Positions 18,498-27,894 of a stretch of DNA of 64,000 bases are shown one piece after another. Made by a program: the position numbers and the translations under genes. This stretch comes from an uncultured Oscillospiraceae bacterium (GTDB lineage: Bacteria > Bacillota > Clostridia > Oscillospirales > Ruminococcaceae). The notes under the pieces are model-generated. The model was not told where the DNA came from. It worked only from the letters and a program-made list of their open reading frames with translations, and did not search any database. Every line of letters starts with the position of its first letter. Positions within the stretch are counted from its first letter, which is position 1. The DNA lies in contig CAJTNJ010000005.1 of NCBI GenBank assembly GCA_910577565.1, forward strand, positions 1-64,000. The letters are read 5' to 3'.

Positions 18498-19073
18498 TTA
18501 AGTTATTCTGTTTAATGATTTGATTTCTTCTCGAATGGGAAGATTTTTTATGTCCATAACATAGTTTTTTATTGCCCATGGAGCGGGTATTATCAGCAAG
18601 CACAAAAAATATGTCCTTATTATAACTAAAAATAAAGTTGTGTGTGACTTTTTTGCAAGAGCAGAAGAAGCAGAAAAAGCTTTCAATAACGTCAAGTCAG
18701 CAAATCTTGGCAGACAGATCCATCTTGTTATTAAAAAGAACCAAATGGTAATTCCTGTTCCGCCGGCAATGCCTGATAATATTCTAATTATCGGATGCTG
18801 ATATCTAAATAATATTGTAAAAGGAAGTATAAGTATAATTCCGCTAAGTGCGCTCAAAATACAAAATGTAAAACCAATTTTTACAAAATGAAAATAGTGT
18901 TTTCCGAAACCATAAGACAGCTTATTTTTAAATAAACCGCATATTAACGGGAAATATAATAGGCTAAACATTACTATATACGCTGGTAAGGCAATTTGCC
19001 TAAACGGAACAAAAATGCATGCAATGTGAACAACCAGCAAAGATAACGAAACGAAAAAACTGCGCAATAACAT
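18498..19073 (-). CDS. Membrane protein of unknown function
   Basis: I do not recognise a family. The 191 residues contain about five hydrophobic segments (near 3-22, 27-45, 60-85, 90-115 and 145-165) with few charges, then a short polar C-terminal tail, so it is an integral membrane protein. The ATG at 19073 has GGAGG six bp upstream and is preferred over a start 13 codons earlier. It stands alone, upstream of and divergent from a PhoB-type two-component pair; a sensing or transport role is possible but not shown. Confidence 0.7.
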   Translation of the reverse strand: MLLRSFFVSLSLLVVHIACIFVPFRQIALPAYIVMFSLLYFPLICGLFKNKLSYGFGKHYFHFVKIGFTFCILSALSGIILILPFTILFRYQHPIIRILSGIAGGTGITIWFFLITRWICLPRFADLTLLKAFSASSALAKKSHTTLFLVIIRTYFLCLLIIPAPWAIKNYVMDIKNLPIREEIKSLNRIT

Positions 19074-19609
19074 AGATTGCCTCCAAATTACAATTATCCT
19101 ACATAGTTTCATTGTTTGTAGTTTAATTATATTTATACCATTTGTTTCGTTAAAGTTATATTATAAACAATAACATAACCACTAATCACGAGCGTGTTAA
19201 GAAACACATTTTTATTCTATCGATTTTTATTGAATAATTACTGGCATATGTTTAAACAAAATATAATTATAATATGTGAAAAGTATAAATTTTGATTTAA
19301 AGCATTGTATACAACTTTTACATAGAAAATTTAAATGTTTTTCGTTCTACCCATAATGCCAAATATATCTTTAAAATTTTTGTTCTTGCTAAAATTTGCA
19401 ATTTTTTCTAAACTTAATTCTTTTTTCATTTTATTTAAACTTCTATGCGTGGTCTTCCCTCTATTTTTAAAGTTTGCAATTTTTTTATTAATATGTTATA
19501 CTTCTTGTGTAAATTAGTATGATTTTACAGTTTTTAGTGAATATTTATATATTATTTCATTATTTTATGTAATTGACGCTATAATATTTTTTAGGAGGTT
19601 TTGAGTATT
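19074..19609. other. Divergent gap before the two-component genes
   Basis: About 540 AT-rich bases. A TATAAT (near 19580) about 30 bp before the response regulator start could be its -10 box, but I see no good -35 partner. A plus-strand open frame at 19335-19517 has only low-complexity hydrophobic composition and no ribosome binding site. Confidence 0.4.
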
Positions 19610-20302
19610 ATGTCTTTAGAGAAAATTTTAGTTGTGGACGATGACAAAAATATATGTGAACTCCTTAGGTTATATCTTGAGAAAGAAGGATATAATGTAA
19701 TAATATCTAATGACGGTGAAGAGGCATTAGTAAAATTTAATGCTTTAAAACCAGACTTTGTTTTGCTTGACATAATGCTTCCTATGATGGACGGATGGCA
19801 GGTTTGTCGTGAAATAAGAAAGAGTTCTAATGTACCTGTTATAATGCTAACAGCCAAAGGCGAGGTTTTTGACAAAGTATTAGGGTTGGAACTTGGTGCG
19901 GATGACTATGTGGTTAAACCGTTTGATGCAAAAGAAATTGTAGCGAGAATTAAAGCTGTTTATAGAAGAGTTGAACATAAAAATAAAATGCAGGAAATGC
20001 AGGAAATAAAGTATGACAAGCTTGAGATAAATATGGTTAGATATGAGCTTAAGATTGACGGAAAAATTGTTGATGCGCCCCCAAAGGAGATAGAACTCTT
20101 GTTTTATTTGGCATCAGCTCCAAATAAAGTTTTTACAAGAGATCAGTTGCTTGATGAAATTTGGGGATTTGAGTATTATGGTGACTCGAGAACTATAGAT
20201 GTGCATATAAAAAGACTGCGTGAAAAGCTTGAGAATGTTTCGGATAAATGGGATTTAAAAACTGTTTGGGGTGTGGGATATAAGTTTGAGGTGAATGAGT
20301 AG
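19610..20302 (+). CDS. OmpR/PhoB-family response regulator
   Basis: DNA-binding response regulator. Receiver domain 1-120: acidic pocket at Asp10-Asp12, phospho-acceptor Asp54 in LLDIMLPMMDG, Thr81 and Lys103 in VVKPF. Winged-helix domain 130-230 with FTRDQLLDEIWG and DVHIKRLREKLE. The ATG at 19610 lies 11 bp after AGGAGG; a TTG three codons earlier is only 2 bp from it and is rejected. The sensor kinase gene follows after 24 bp. The pair resembles the WalRK/PhoPR/ResDE class, but the signal cannot be read from sequence. Confidence 0.92.
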   Translation: MSLEKILVVDDDKNICELLRLYLEKEGYNVIISNDGEEALVKFNALKPDFVLLDIMLPMMDGWQVCREIRKSSNVPVIMLTAKGEVFDKVLGLELGADDYVVKPFDAKEIVARIKAVYRRVEHKNKMQEMQEIKYDKLEINMVRYELKIDGKIVDAPPKEIELLFYLASAPNKVFTRDQLLDEIWGFEYYGDSRTIDVHIKRLREKLENVSDKWDLKTVWGVGYKFEVNE

Positions 20303-20326
20303 TTTAATTTAAAGTGAGTTTTTGTT

Positions 20327-21805
20327 ATGCGAAAGAGTTTGTTTGCTAAATATATAGTTATTTGCATTACCATAATTGTTGCTAGTATGTTATTTATTGG
20401 TTCAATAGTCATAGCTTTTATGACAGGTTTCTTTCGAGATTATGAATATCAAATAATTGAATCAAGCGTACAAAACATATTAGATATTTCAAAAGAAGTG
20501 ATAAGATATAATGATATAACTTCTGATGCAGGGTATGTTAATGTTTTATCAACCATCTATAAAAGATATTTTGGAAAAGGTACACAGCTTGTAATTTGTG
20601 ACGAATATGGTAAGATTTACTATCATAGCGAACCAGATGATATTACTCAAACGAAAGCGGGATTTTACGTACAACAAGATGTTATAGATTACATTGACGA
20701 AAACGGTGTAATTAAACAAACCGGAGACTTTGGAGGATATTTTAACGATAGGTATTATATAGTTGGTAGGGGCATAGAAAATAAACCTGCTTTATCAAAA
20801 ATGTATATTTTTATGGTAAGTTCGGCAGATAGATTTAATAATGCATTGGGTAATATTTTCAATAAGTTTATTTTAGCTTCAGTTTTGGCTATATGTTTCT
20901 CGTTTATAGTTCTTTTGGTGACTAATTTATATTTGATCAAACCATTAAAGAAGCTTGTATATAATGCTAAGGAATATGGCAAAGGCAATTTTGCTCCAAA
21001 ATCAAACATAAATACACAAGACGAGGTGGGAGAGCTTGCAAAGGCTATGGACTTAATGAGCAAATCATTAGCTCAAATTGAAGATTCGCGCAGAAGCTTT
21101 GTTGCAAATGTATCTCACGAATTAAAAACTCCAATGACTATAATTTCAGGCTTTGTTGATGGAATAATAGATGGGACAATACCTCAAACTAGTTACAATC
21201 ATTATCTTAATATAATTTCAAGAGAGATAAAACGCTTGTCAAATTTAGTTCAATCTATGCTTAATTTATCCAAAATAGAAGGTGGAAATTTAGATATTAA
21301 AATAGAACCGGTTGACATAGTCGAAACTATTGGAAATATTTTAATTGGTTTTAAATGCAAGATAGACAACAAAAATATTGTTATAAAAGGTATGGACGTT
21401 AATGACGTTTGGATCGAGGGCGACAAAGGTTTAATATACCAAGTATTTTATAATCTTATTGAAAATGCCATAAAATTTGTAAATATTGGTGGATATATTG
21501 AATTTTCATTTAATAAATCTGGCTCTTCAATTGAGGTAAAGATAAAAAATAGTGGTGATGGATTAAGAAATAACGAAATAGAACAGTTGTTTAATAGGTT
21601 TTATAAAACTGATGAATCCCGAAGTGGCGATACGACAGGCGTAGGTCTTGGCCTTAATATTGTCAAGACAATTGTGAATTTACATAATGGCGATATATCT
21701 GTTAACAGTGTTTATGGCAAGTATACTGAATTTGAAGTTAAGTTTAAGGCTATTAGAAAAAAACAAAAAGAACGAAAGTCTAAAAAAAGGCACGATCAAG
21801 ATTGA
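20327..21805 (+). CDS. Membrane sensor histidine kinase
   Basis: Partner kinase of the preceding regulator. Order of parts in 492 residues: membrane helix (about 10-33), extracytoplasmic sensor (34-178), second helix (180-200), HAMP linker (200-255), HisKA with His264 in NVSHELKTPM, and HATPase with N box YNLIENAIKF, a DGL-type G1 box, F box FYKTDESRS and G2 box GVGLGLNIV. All catalytic motifs are intact. The C-terminus is a short basic tail. A small hairpin overlaps the stop codon. Confidence 0.92.
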   Translation: MRKSLFAKYIVICITIIVASMLFIGSIVIAFMTGFFRDYEYQIIESSVQNILDISKEVIRYNDITSDAGYVNVLSTIYKRYFGKGTQLVICDEYGKIYYHSEPDDITQTKAGFYVQQDVIDYIDENGVIKQTGDFGGYFNDRYYIVGRGIENKPALSKMYIFMVSSADRFNNALGNIFNKFILASVLAICFSFIVLLVTNLYLIKPLKKLVYNAKEYGKGNFAPKSNINTQDEVGELAKAMDLMSKSLAQIEDSRRSFVANVSHELKTPMTIISGFVDGIIDGTIPQTSYNHYLNIISREIKRLSNLVQSMLNLSKIEGGNLDIKIEPVDIVETIGNILIGFKCKIDNKNIVIKGMDVNDVWIEGDKGLIYQVFYNLIENAIKFVNIGGYIEFSFNKSGSSIEVKIKNSGDGLRNNEIEQLFNRFYKTDESRSGDTTGVGLGLNIVKTIVNLHNGDISVNSVYGKYTEFEVKFKAIRKKQKERKSKKRHDQD

Positions 21806-21820
21806 TCGCGTCTTTTTTAT
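21790..21820 (+). terminator. Terminator after the sensor kinase gene
   Basis: CGATCAA and TTGATCG form a 7-bp stem that includes the stop codon region and is followed by CGTCTTTTTTATT. The stem is short and the loop tight, so confidence is moderate. Confidence 0.5.
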
Positions 21821-22462
21821 TGTGTAACCAAATTGAACATTTTTAGTGCATAATTACATAAAAAATAATGAGAAGCTAACCTAATCTATTTGCACCAAAA
21901 TAGTATAAATATTAGTTTATTTCAATATGCATTTTCAAAACGTTTTAAAATTTCTATATTGCTTTGGCTCTTTTCAATGTTATGATTAAAAAATATTTAT
22001 AGCTTATTTTCAATAAAACTTTGAATCTATTTATCATTATAAAAGTAAATTCATCGATAGTTATGGTCATTAACCAAAGTCGAACGAATCTGCACATTTA
22101 AAAGCCGCCTTGCAAGATTATAGTATTGCAGGCTTTTTGAAAGTGGCAATTTTATAAAAAACAATTGTAATTAGTTTTTAAACATAATCACTATATTTAA
22201 AAGCTTTGTCATTTAAACGTTTTTTATATTTTAAGGTTTGGCATGGTGATTAAATTTATTTCGAAAAATCTTACCATCTTTTTAATGCTATTCGTGTTTT
22301 GTGTATCGCTTTTTTACTGTTTTAGTTTCAATATCTAGTGATATATTTATTTGCCACAAAAACTATAATAGTTGTTTTAAAACTATTTAAATAGCAAAAG
22401 AAGCGCTTTAAATTAACGATTATTATCAAAGTAGGCGAAATTATTACATGCTATTTTTGTGA
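21821..22462. other. Gap between convergent genes
   Basis: About 640 AT-rich bases between the kinase gene and the flavin-reductase-like gene. A terminator-like hairpin (22100-22138) is the only structure recognised. Confidence 0.45.
22100..22138 (+). terminator. Terminator-like hairpin without an adjacent gene
   Basis: AAAAGCC...TTGCAA pairs with TTGCA...GGCTTTTT, with small internal bulges, and ends in a T run. It lies about 290 bp after the kinase stop. It could be a back-up terminator or end a small RNA. Confidence 0.4.
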
Positions 22463-22966
22463 TTATTTTTTACTGTAAGCTTCAAGGATCTTTGAAATAT
22501 ACATAAAGTGATAGTCTTTATTTGGATATGAAGAATCTATGATTTGTTTATCCAAAAAGCAATCAGGGTTTAATTGTTGCACATATTGAATTTTGCAAAC
22601 AAGAACTAACTTTGCTTGCTCATATGCTATGCTATTTCCAAACTTTTTGGGTGTTAACCCGGTTTTTTTGTCTTTATCAATATCTCGACCGGATTTGGTT
22701 CCGCAAAGCTGTAAAGCAGGTTTAAATTCATCGTCAAAAAAGCTCATAGTGAGGTATCCTGATTTGTCAATAAATTCTTTTGTATAACGAGTAGGTCTAA
22801 TATATGTGGTGGCAACGGGATTGTTCCATAAAATTCCTATGCCGCCCCAACTTGCAGTCATTGTATTATGATCATTTTCATCTCCCGCTGTAATAAGCAT
22901 CCAGTCACTTCCTATAAGCTCGAATGGTTTAAAACAAAGATCGTTGACGTTAATTTTTTCAAACAT
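22463..22966 (-). CDS. Flavin reductase-like (FMN-binding split barrel) protein
   Basis: The 167 residues match the flavin reductase domain: WMLITAGDENDHNTMTASWGG near the N-terminus, then IRPTRYTKEFIDKSGYLTMSFF and LCGTKSGRDIDK. Family members bind FMN and reduce flavin or act as small flavoproteins in anaerobes; the substrate is not evident. A GGAGG lies before the ATG. It is a single-gene unit convergent with the two-component genes and divergent from argG. Confidence 0.85.
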   Translation of the reverse strand: MFEKINVNDLCFKPFELIGSDWMLITAGDENDHNTMTASWGGIGILWNNPVATTYIRPTRYTKEFIDKSGYLTMSFFDDEFKPALQLCGTKSGRDIDKDKKTGLTPKKFGNSIAYEQAKLVLVCKIQYVQQLNPDCFLDKQIIDSSYPNKDYHFMYISKILEAYSKK

Positions 22967-23030
22967 TGTAAAGCCTCCTACTATTAATTTTATATCATTA
23001 TATCATATACGAAAATTAATTAAAATATTT

Positions 23031-23103
23031 CTGCATAAATATTCATGCAGAACCCATAATGATGTATATTTATTAAATATATGCAACAAAAATGAATATT
23101 TTT
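23031..23103. promoter_or_regulatory. ArgR (ARG box) operator cluster upstream of argG
   Basis: TGCATAAATATTCA (23032-23045) fits the 14-base ARG box form TGNATWWWWATNCA at every position. TGTATATTTATTAA (about 23063-23076) matches at 13 of 14. A further half-site-like ATGAATATTTTT follows at about 23091. A third near-match lies in the promoter spacer. The argG-argH location makes arginine repression the natural reading. Confidence 0.65.
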
Positions 23104-23116
23104 CCGAAAAAAGGGG

Positions 23117-23145
23117 TTGTAATCTGTATAAATATACGTTATAAT
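23117..23145 (+). promoter_or_regulatory. argG promoter with an ARG-like box in the spacer
   Basis: TTGTAA (23117-23122) and TATAAT (23140-23145) are 17 bp apart. TGTATAAATATACG (23125-23138), a 13 of 14 match to the ARG box, fills the spacer, so a bound repressor would block polymerase. argG starts 36 bp downstream behind GGAGG. Confidence 0.7.
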
Positions 23146-23181
23146 GAAAAACAAATTATATAAAATTTATGGAGGCTTAAA

Positions 23182-24411
23182 ATGGATAAAAGTAAAATAA
23201 AGAAGGTAGTTCTTGCATATTCGGGTGGTTTAGATACATCAATAATAATACCTTGGTTAAAGGAAAATTACAACAACTGTGAAGTGATAGCCGTATCAGC
23301 CGATGTTGGGCAGGCAGATGAGCTTGAAGGATTAGAGGAAAAAGCTAAAAAAACAGGCGCATCTAAACTCTATATTTTAGATTTAACAGAAGAGTTTATA
23401 ACCAACTATATATATCCAACAATTAAAGCGGGCGCAGTCTACGAAAAAGAATATTTGCTTGGAACATCTTTTGCAAGGCCATTAATCGGTAAAAAGCTTG
23501 CACAAATTGCAATAAAGGAAAATGCAGATGCTATAGTTCATGGTTGCACCGGAAAAGGTAACGACCAAGTGAGGTTTGAGCTTGCCATAAAAGCATTTGC
23601 ACCCGATATGCCAATAATTGCTCCATGGAGAATTTGGGATATTAAATCACGTGATGAAGAAATTGATTATGCACAGTCGCACGATATTCCGTTAAAGCTC
23701 ACTCGAGATACAAACTACTCTAAAGATAAAAATATATGGCACCTTTCACATGAAGGTCTTGATTTGGAAGATCCTTGGAATGAACCAAAATATAACCAGC
23801 CCGGCTTTTTGGAAATGGGCGTTTCTCCTGAACAGGCTCCTGACAAACCTACATATATTGCCATTCACTTTGAAAAGGGAATACCAACACACATTGATGG
23901 CAAAGAGATGGAGCCTGTTGAGCTTATTGAATATCTAAACAAAGTTGGCGGAGAAAACGGTATTGGCCTTGTTGACATAGTTGAAAATAGACTTGTAGGA
24001 ATGAAATCACGTGGTGTTTATGAAACTCCCGGCGGAACGATACTCTATCGTGCTCACGATGTCTTAGAGACAATTTGTCTTGACAAAGACACCCAGCACT
24101 ATAAGCAAGAGATAGCCTTAAAATACGCTGAAATGGTATATAACGGTCAATGGTTCTGTCCGTTACGTGAGGCTTTAGATGCTTTTGTTGATTCAACGCA
24201 ACAAACTTGCACTGGTGATGTTAAACTTAAGCTTTATAAAGGCAATATAATAAACGCCGGCGTTAGGTCGCCTTTCACACTTTATAGTGAAGCATTTGCT
24301 TCGTTTGGCGAAGATGATGTCTACGATCATAATGATTCTGCAGGCTTTATTAATTTGTTTGGACTGCCTGTTAAAGTTAGAGCGTTGCTTGAAAGAGAAA
24401 GAAAAAAATAA
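23182..24411 (+). CDS. argG: Argininosuccinate synthase
   Basis: Joins citrulline and aspartate with ATP to argininosuccinate. The 409 residues show the PP-loop AYSGGLDTS (11-19), HGCTGKGNDQVRFE, and ARPLIGKK, all typical and intact. It is the first gene of an argG-argH unit with a 54-bp gap, behind a promoter carrying ArgR-type boxes. Confidence 0.97.
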   Translation: MDKSKIKKVVLAYSGGLDTSIIIPWLKENYNNCEVIAVSADVGQADELEGLEEKAKKTGASKLYILDLTEEFITNYIYPTIKAGAVYEKEYLLGTSFARPLIGKKLAQIAIKENADAIVHGCTGKGNDQVRFELAIKAFAPDMPIIAPWRIWDIKSRDEEIDYAQSHDIPLKLTRDTNYSKDKNIWHLSHEGLDLEDPWNEPKYNQPGFLEMGVSPEQAPDKPTYIAIHFEKGIPTHIDGKEMEPVELIEYLNKVGGENGIGLVDIVENRLVGMKSRGVYETPGGTILYRAHDVLETICLDKDTQHYKQEIALKYAEMVYNGQWFCPLREALDAFVDSTQQTCTGDVKLKLYKGNIINAGVRSPFTLYSEAFASFGEDDVYDHNDSAGFINLFGLPVKVRALLERERKK

Positions 24412-24465
24412 GATTTTATGTTTTTTGAATTTATAAAATGAGTATACGGTAAAAAGGAGAAATAT

Positions 24466-25866
24466 ATGGAAAAGATGTGGGCTGGGCGGTTTAAAAAAGA
24501 GGCTGATAAAAGGGTAAATGATTTTAATTCATCCATGTCATTTGATTCAAAATTATATAGGCAAGACATAGAAGGCAGTATTGCTCATGCGACCATGCTT
24601 GGAAAAGTCGGCATAATAAACAAAGAGGAAGCTGACAAAATAGTTGCGGGATTAAAAGATATACTAAGCGACATAGAGCAAGGTAAACTTGAATTTAATT
24701 TTGACGCCGAAGATATACATATGTTTATTGAGCAAGAGCTTACCAACAGGCTTAACGACACTGGAAAAAGGCTTCATACGGCAAGAAGCAGAAACGATCA
24801 AGTTGCTCTCGATTTTAAGATGTATCAAAAGGATGAGATCAAAAAAATCAAAAGTCTTGTATGCAAGCTTGTTGAGACGATAATTAATTTAGCATCAAAA
24901 CATAAAAATACAATAATGTGTGGTTATACTCACTTGCAAAGGGCTCAACCTGTCACATTCGGCCATTATATGATGGCTTATGTTCAGATGCTTTTGAGAG
25001 ATATCGACAGGCTTAACGACTGCTATGCAAGAACAGATGTAATGCCCCTTGGAAGCTGTGCTCTTGCAGGAACTACCTATCCCATTGACAGATATTTTGT
25101 TTGCAATATGTTAAATTTCTCAAAAGTTACAATGAACAGTTTAGATGGAGTTTCTGACAGAGATTCGTGCATTGAACTAACGTCAACCCTTTCTATTTTA
25201 ATGATGCACCTGTCAAGGCTTTCGGAAGAAATAATTTTGTGGTGTTCTTGGGAGTTTAGATTTTTAGAACTGGATGATGCATTTGCGACAGGTTCTTCTA
25301 TAATGCCACAAAAGAAAAACCCTGATGTCGCTGAACTTATAAGAGGCAAAACCGGAAGAGTGATTGGAGACCTTTTAACTTTGATTACAATGATGAAGGG
25401 GTTGCCGCTTGCTTATAATAAAGACATGCAAGAAGACAAGGAGGCAACTTTTGATGCTGTTGACAATATAAAACTTTGCATATCTACTCTAATACCCATG
25501 ATAGAAACTGTTAAAGTTAAAGAAGAAAATATGAGAAAAGCAGCGGCTGAAGGTTTTATAAATGCTACTGATTGCGCTGATTATTTGGTTAAAAAGGGTA
25601 TGCCGTTTAGAGATGCTTACAAAGTAACCGGCGAGATAGTTGCGCTTTGCATTGATAAACAAAAAACACTTGAGACACTTGAACTTAGCGAATATAAAAA
25701 AGTATGCGATTTATTCTGCGAAGATATCTATGATTTTATAAATTTGGATGAATGTGTAAAACAAAGAGATGTTGTTGGTGGTCCGGCACCAAATAGAGTT
25801 AAAGAACAAATAGATAGTTCAAAAGATGAGCTTTTTAATTTAAAAAAGCAACAGCCAGTCATATGA
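24466..25866 (+). CDS. argH: Argininosuccinate lyase
   Basis: Splits argininosuccinate into arginine and fumarate. The 466 residues are full length, with the fumarase/aspartase-family signature GSSIMPQKKNPD, the THLQRAQPVTFGH histidine segment and an N-terminal MWAGRF typical of ArgH. An AAAAGGAG precedes the ATG. Co-transcription with argG is likely. No terminator was recognised downstream. Confidence 0.97.
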   Translation: MEKMWAGRFKKEADKRVNDFNSSMSFDSKLYRQDIEGSIAHATMLGKVGIINKEEADKIVAGLKDILSDIEQGKLEFNFDAEDIHMFIEQELTNRLNDTGKRLHTARSRNDQVALDFKMYQKDEIKKIKSLVCKLVETIINLASKHKNTIMCGYTHLQRAQPVTFGHYMMAYVQMLLRDIDRLNDCYARTDVMPLGSCALAGTTYPIDRYFVCNMLNFSKVTMNSLDGVSDRDSCIELTSTLSILMMHLSRLSEEIILWCSWEFRFLELDDAFATGSSIMPQKKNPDVAELIRGKTGRVIGDLLTLITMMKGLPLAYNKDMQEDKEATFDAVDNIKLCISTLIPMIETVKVKEENMRKAAAEGFINATDCADYLVKKGMPFRDAYKVTGEIVALCIDKQKTLETLELSEYKKVCDLFCEDIYDFINLDECVKQRDVVGGPAPNRVKEQIDSSKDELFNLKKQQPVI

Positions 25867-26554
25867 GCCTTATGAAAAATAATATTTTAGGAAAGCGAAA
25901 AATTATATGATAAGAGTAGTTAAGTAAAACAATAAAACGGCAATTTTTGATAGGATATAGACGTTAATAATGAAATTTTAATAAACAAAGCTCTATTATA
26001 TTCGCAATAAAAAAGCTTAAACGATCTACATATCTTAAATTTTTTAGAAATGTGTGCTGTAAAGTGACAAAATTAGAAATATAAGATACATTAAATCGGT
26101 CGAGCCTACTTTTTTTGGAGTTATCTAAATGTGTCATTTTCAATATACTTTCTCTTTGATCATTTACAAAAAGCACCTAAGTTGATTTATGAAATTATAT
26201 TTTATATTAGGTCGCAGAGCAACATATGTTTTTTTCAGAGAATTTGAAAATTTTTAGGTAGCTTAAATTTTGTGATTTACTAAGATAATTTTTCCGCAGT
26301 ATAGGATGTCAGTGAGTTTTTATAAAAGGAAGTAGCAGCTTTTAAATTTACAAAATTCGTTATAGTCATGAAAAATAAGTTTTAATGGTGGATTTTAAAA
26401 ATATCTAAAGGACAAAAGAAAAATTAAAAAATGCATATAACCGTTTAAACATTATCTTTTGTGAACAAACCTAAACTTTTTCAATGACAGCATATAACCA
26501 AAGAGTTCGAGTGATGATAGTTTGCATAATAACCTACTAAGGAGGGTTTTAAAA
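25867..26554. other. AT-rich gap, nothing recognised
   Basis: About 690 bases between argH and the acetyltransferase gene. A 70-codon minus-strand frame at 25964-26176 has no ribosome binding site and no family resemblance, so I do not call it. No RNA gene or transposase remnant is visible. Confidence 0.45.
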
Positions 26555-27184
26555 ATGACTATATCGAAGAACAAAATATATCCTCGAACAGGAGATACAC
26601 AAACAGTTTATTTGAAAAATGTGATTACAAATGACAATATTAAAATTGGCGATTATACAATGTACAACGATTTTGTACATGACCCACGAGAGTTTGAAAA
26701 GAATAATGTATTATATCATTATCCGGTTAATGAAGATCAGTTAAAAATTGGAAAGTTCTGTTCTATCGCTTGTGGAGCAAAATTTCTGTTTACTAGTGCA
26801 AATCATGCTATGTGTTCACTCTCAACATATCCATTTCCAATATTTTTTGAAGAGTGGGGATTGGACGTAAAAAAGATTACAAGTGCATGGGATAACAAAG
26901 GTGACATTATAATCGGCAATGATGTTTGGATTGGATTTGAAGCTGTTATTTTGTCTGGTATTATAATTGGCGATGGAGCGATTATTGGTACACGAGCGGT
27001 TGTTACAAAAGATGTGCCGCCTTATACGATTGTTGGAGGTGTCCCTGCAAAACTAATAAGAAAAAGATTCTCTGATAATATAATTTCTGAATTATTGAAA
27101 CTTAGGTGGTGGGATTGGTCCGAAGATAAAATTAAGAAAAACATTGTGACGATTCAATCGGGTCAAATTGAGAATTTGAAATAA
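26555..27184 (+). CDS. Vat/CatB-like xenobiotic O-acetyltransferase
   Basis: A 209-residue left-handed beta-helix (hexapeptide) acetyltransferase. The order of motifs follows streptogramin A acetyltransferases: LYHYPVNEDQLKIGKFCSI, a catalytic-type His in SANHAM, IGNDVWIG, and GTRAVVTKDVPPYTIVGGVPAK, with the C-terminal LRWWDWSEDKI. Members acetylate streptogramin A, chloramphenicol or unknown substrates with acetyl-CoA. The ATG at 26555 lies 8 bp after AAGGAGGG; 11 upstream codons are rejected. It lies between argH and argF together with yjdF, suggesting insertion into an arginine cluster. Actual drug resistance cannot be inferred. Confidence 0.85.
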   Translation: MTISKNKIYPRTGDTQTVYLKNVITNDNIKIGDYTMYNDFVHDPREFEKNNVLYHYPVNEDQLKIGKFCSIACGAKFLFTSANHAMCSLSTYPFPIFFEEWGLDVKKITSAWDNKGDIIIGNDVWIGFEAVILSGIIIGDGAIIGTRAVVTKDVPPYTIVGGVPAKLIRKRFSDNIISELLKLRWWDWSEDKIKKNIVTIQSGQIENLK

Positions 27185-27349
27185 TTTTTAATGTTTGTAG
27201 AGAAATTTAGTTTCCCATAACGCTTGGTTGGTAAGAAGCACAGGATATCATTTTTCTTAATAATGATTTGAACATTTTGCTAATTGTCACTTAAGTTGAT
27301 ACAGATAAGAGAAATGTAATAATTTGGTAAGATATAGGAGCAAAGATAA

Positions 27350-27450
27350 AAATACAAAACAAGGCAATTTTTTAGAACTGGTAGGTAGTTCAGTCGCACC
27401 ATTTTGGTGTAAGTATCCTTTCTTACTAAGGTTGTTCGTTCTTTGTTTAT
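27350..27450 (+). promoter_or_regulatory. Candidate yjdF RNA (riboswitch-type leader)
   Basis: Immediately upstream of yjdF lies a structured stretch: an outer pairing of ACAAA/TTTGT type, then three small hairpins GAACT/AGTTC (27375-27391), CACC/GGTG (27397-27409) and TAAG/CTTA (27410-27425). The yjdF motif RNA, which responds to azaaromatic compounds, is known from leaders of yjdF genes in Firmicutes. The call rests on position plus structure, not on a covariance match. Confidence 0.55.
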
Positions 27451-27477
27451 TAAAATTATTTTAATGAGGAATATGTC

Positions 27478-27894
27478 ATGGATAAAGTATCGGGAAAATT
27501 GACAGTATTTTTTGAAGAACCATTTTGGGTAGGTATGTTTGAACGTATATCGGATGGGAAGTTATCTGTATGTAAAGTTACGTTTGGCGCAGAGCCAAAA
27601 GACTATGAGATATACAATTTCGTTCTGAAAAATTACGATCATTTACGATTTAGTATGCCTGTGGCAACTGCTGTAAAAGAAACTGGTCGCAATCCCAAAA
27701 GAGTACAAAGAGAAGCGCGTAAACAGGTACAAAATACCGGAGTAGGCACAAAATCGCAACAGGCTTTGAATTTACAGCGAGAACAATTGAAGACCGAACG
27801 CAAGACTATGAGTCGAGAGATGAGAGAAGCAGAGAAAGAACGACGGTTTGAACTTAAACAGCAGAAAAGGAAGGAGAAACATAGAGGAAGATAA
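27478..27894 (+). CDS. yjdF: YjdF family protein
   Basis: The 138 residues match the YjdF (DUF2992) family: an N-terminal beta-rich half with GKLTVFFEEPFWVGMFER and CKVTFGAEPKDYEIY, then a helical, strongly basic C-terminal half (RNPKRVQREARKQV, then Glu/Lys/Arg repeats) likely to form a coiled coil or bind nucleic acid. The biochemical function is not established; the family is known for its azaaromatic-sensing leader RNA, and a candidate lies upstream here. GAGGA precedes the ATG. Confidence 0.85.
   Translation: MDKVSGKLTVFFEEPFWVGMFERISDGKLSVCKVTFGAEPKDYEIYNFVLKNYDHLRFSMPVATAVKETGRNPKRVQREARKQVQNTGVGTKSQQALNLQREQLKTERKTMSREMREAEKERRFELKQQKRKEKHRGR

Noticed and set aside
19335..19517. 60-codon hydrophobic frame before the response regulator
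   Set aside because: Low-complexity Phe/Leu composition comes from T-rich DNA; no ribosome binding site.
25964..26176. 70-codon minus-strand frame in the argH gap
   Set aside because: No ribosome binding site, no recognised domain, and isolated.
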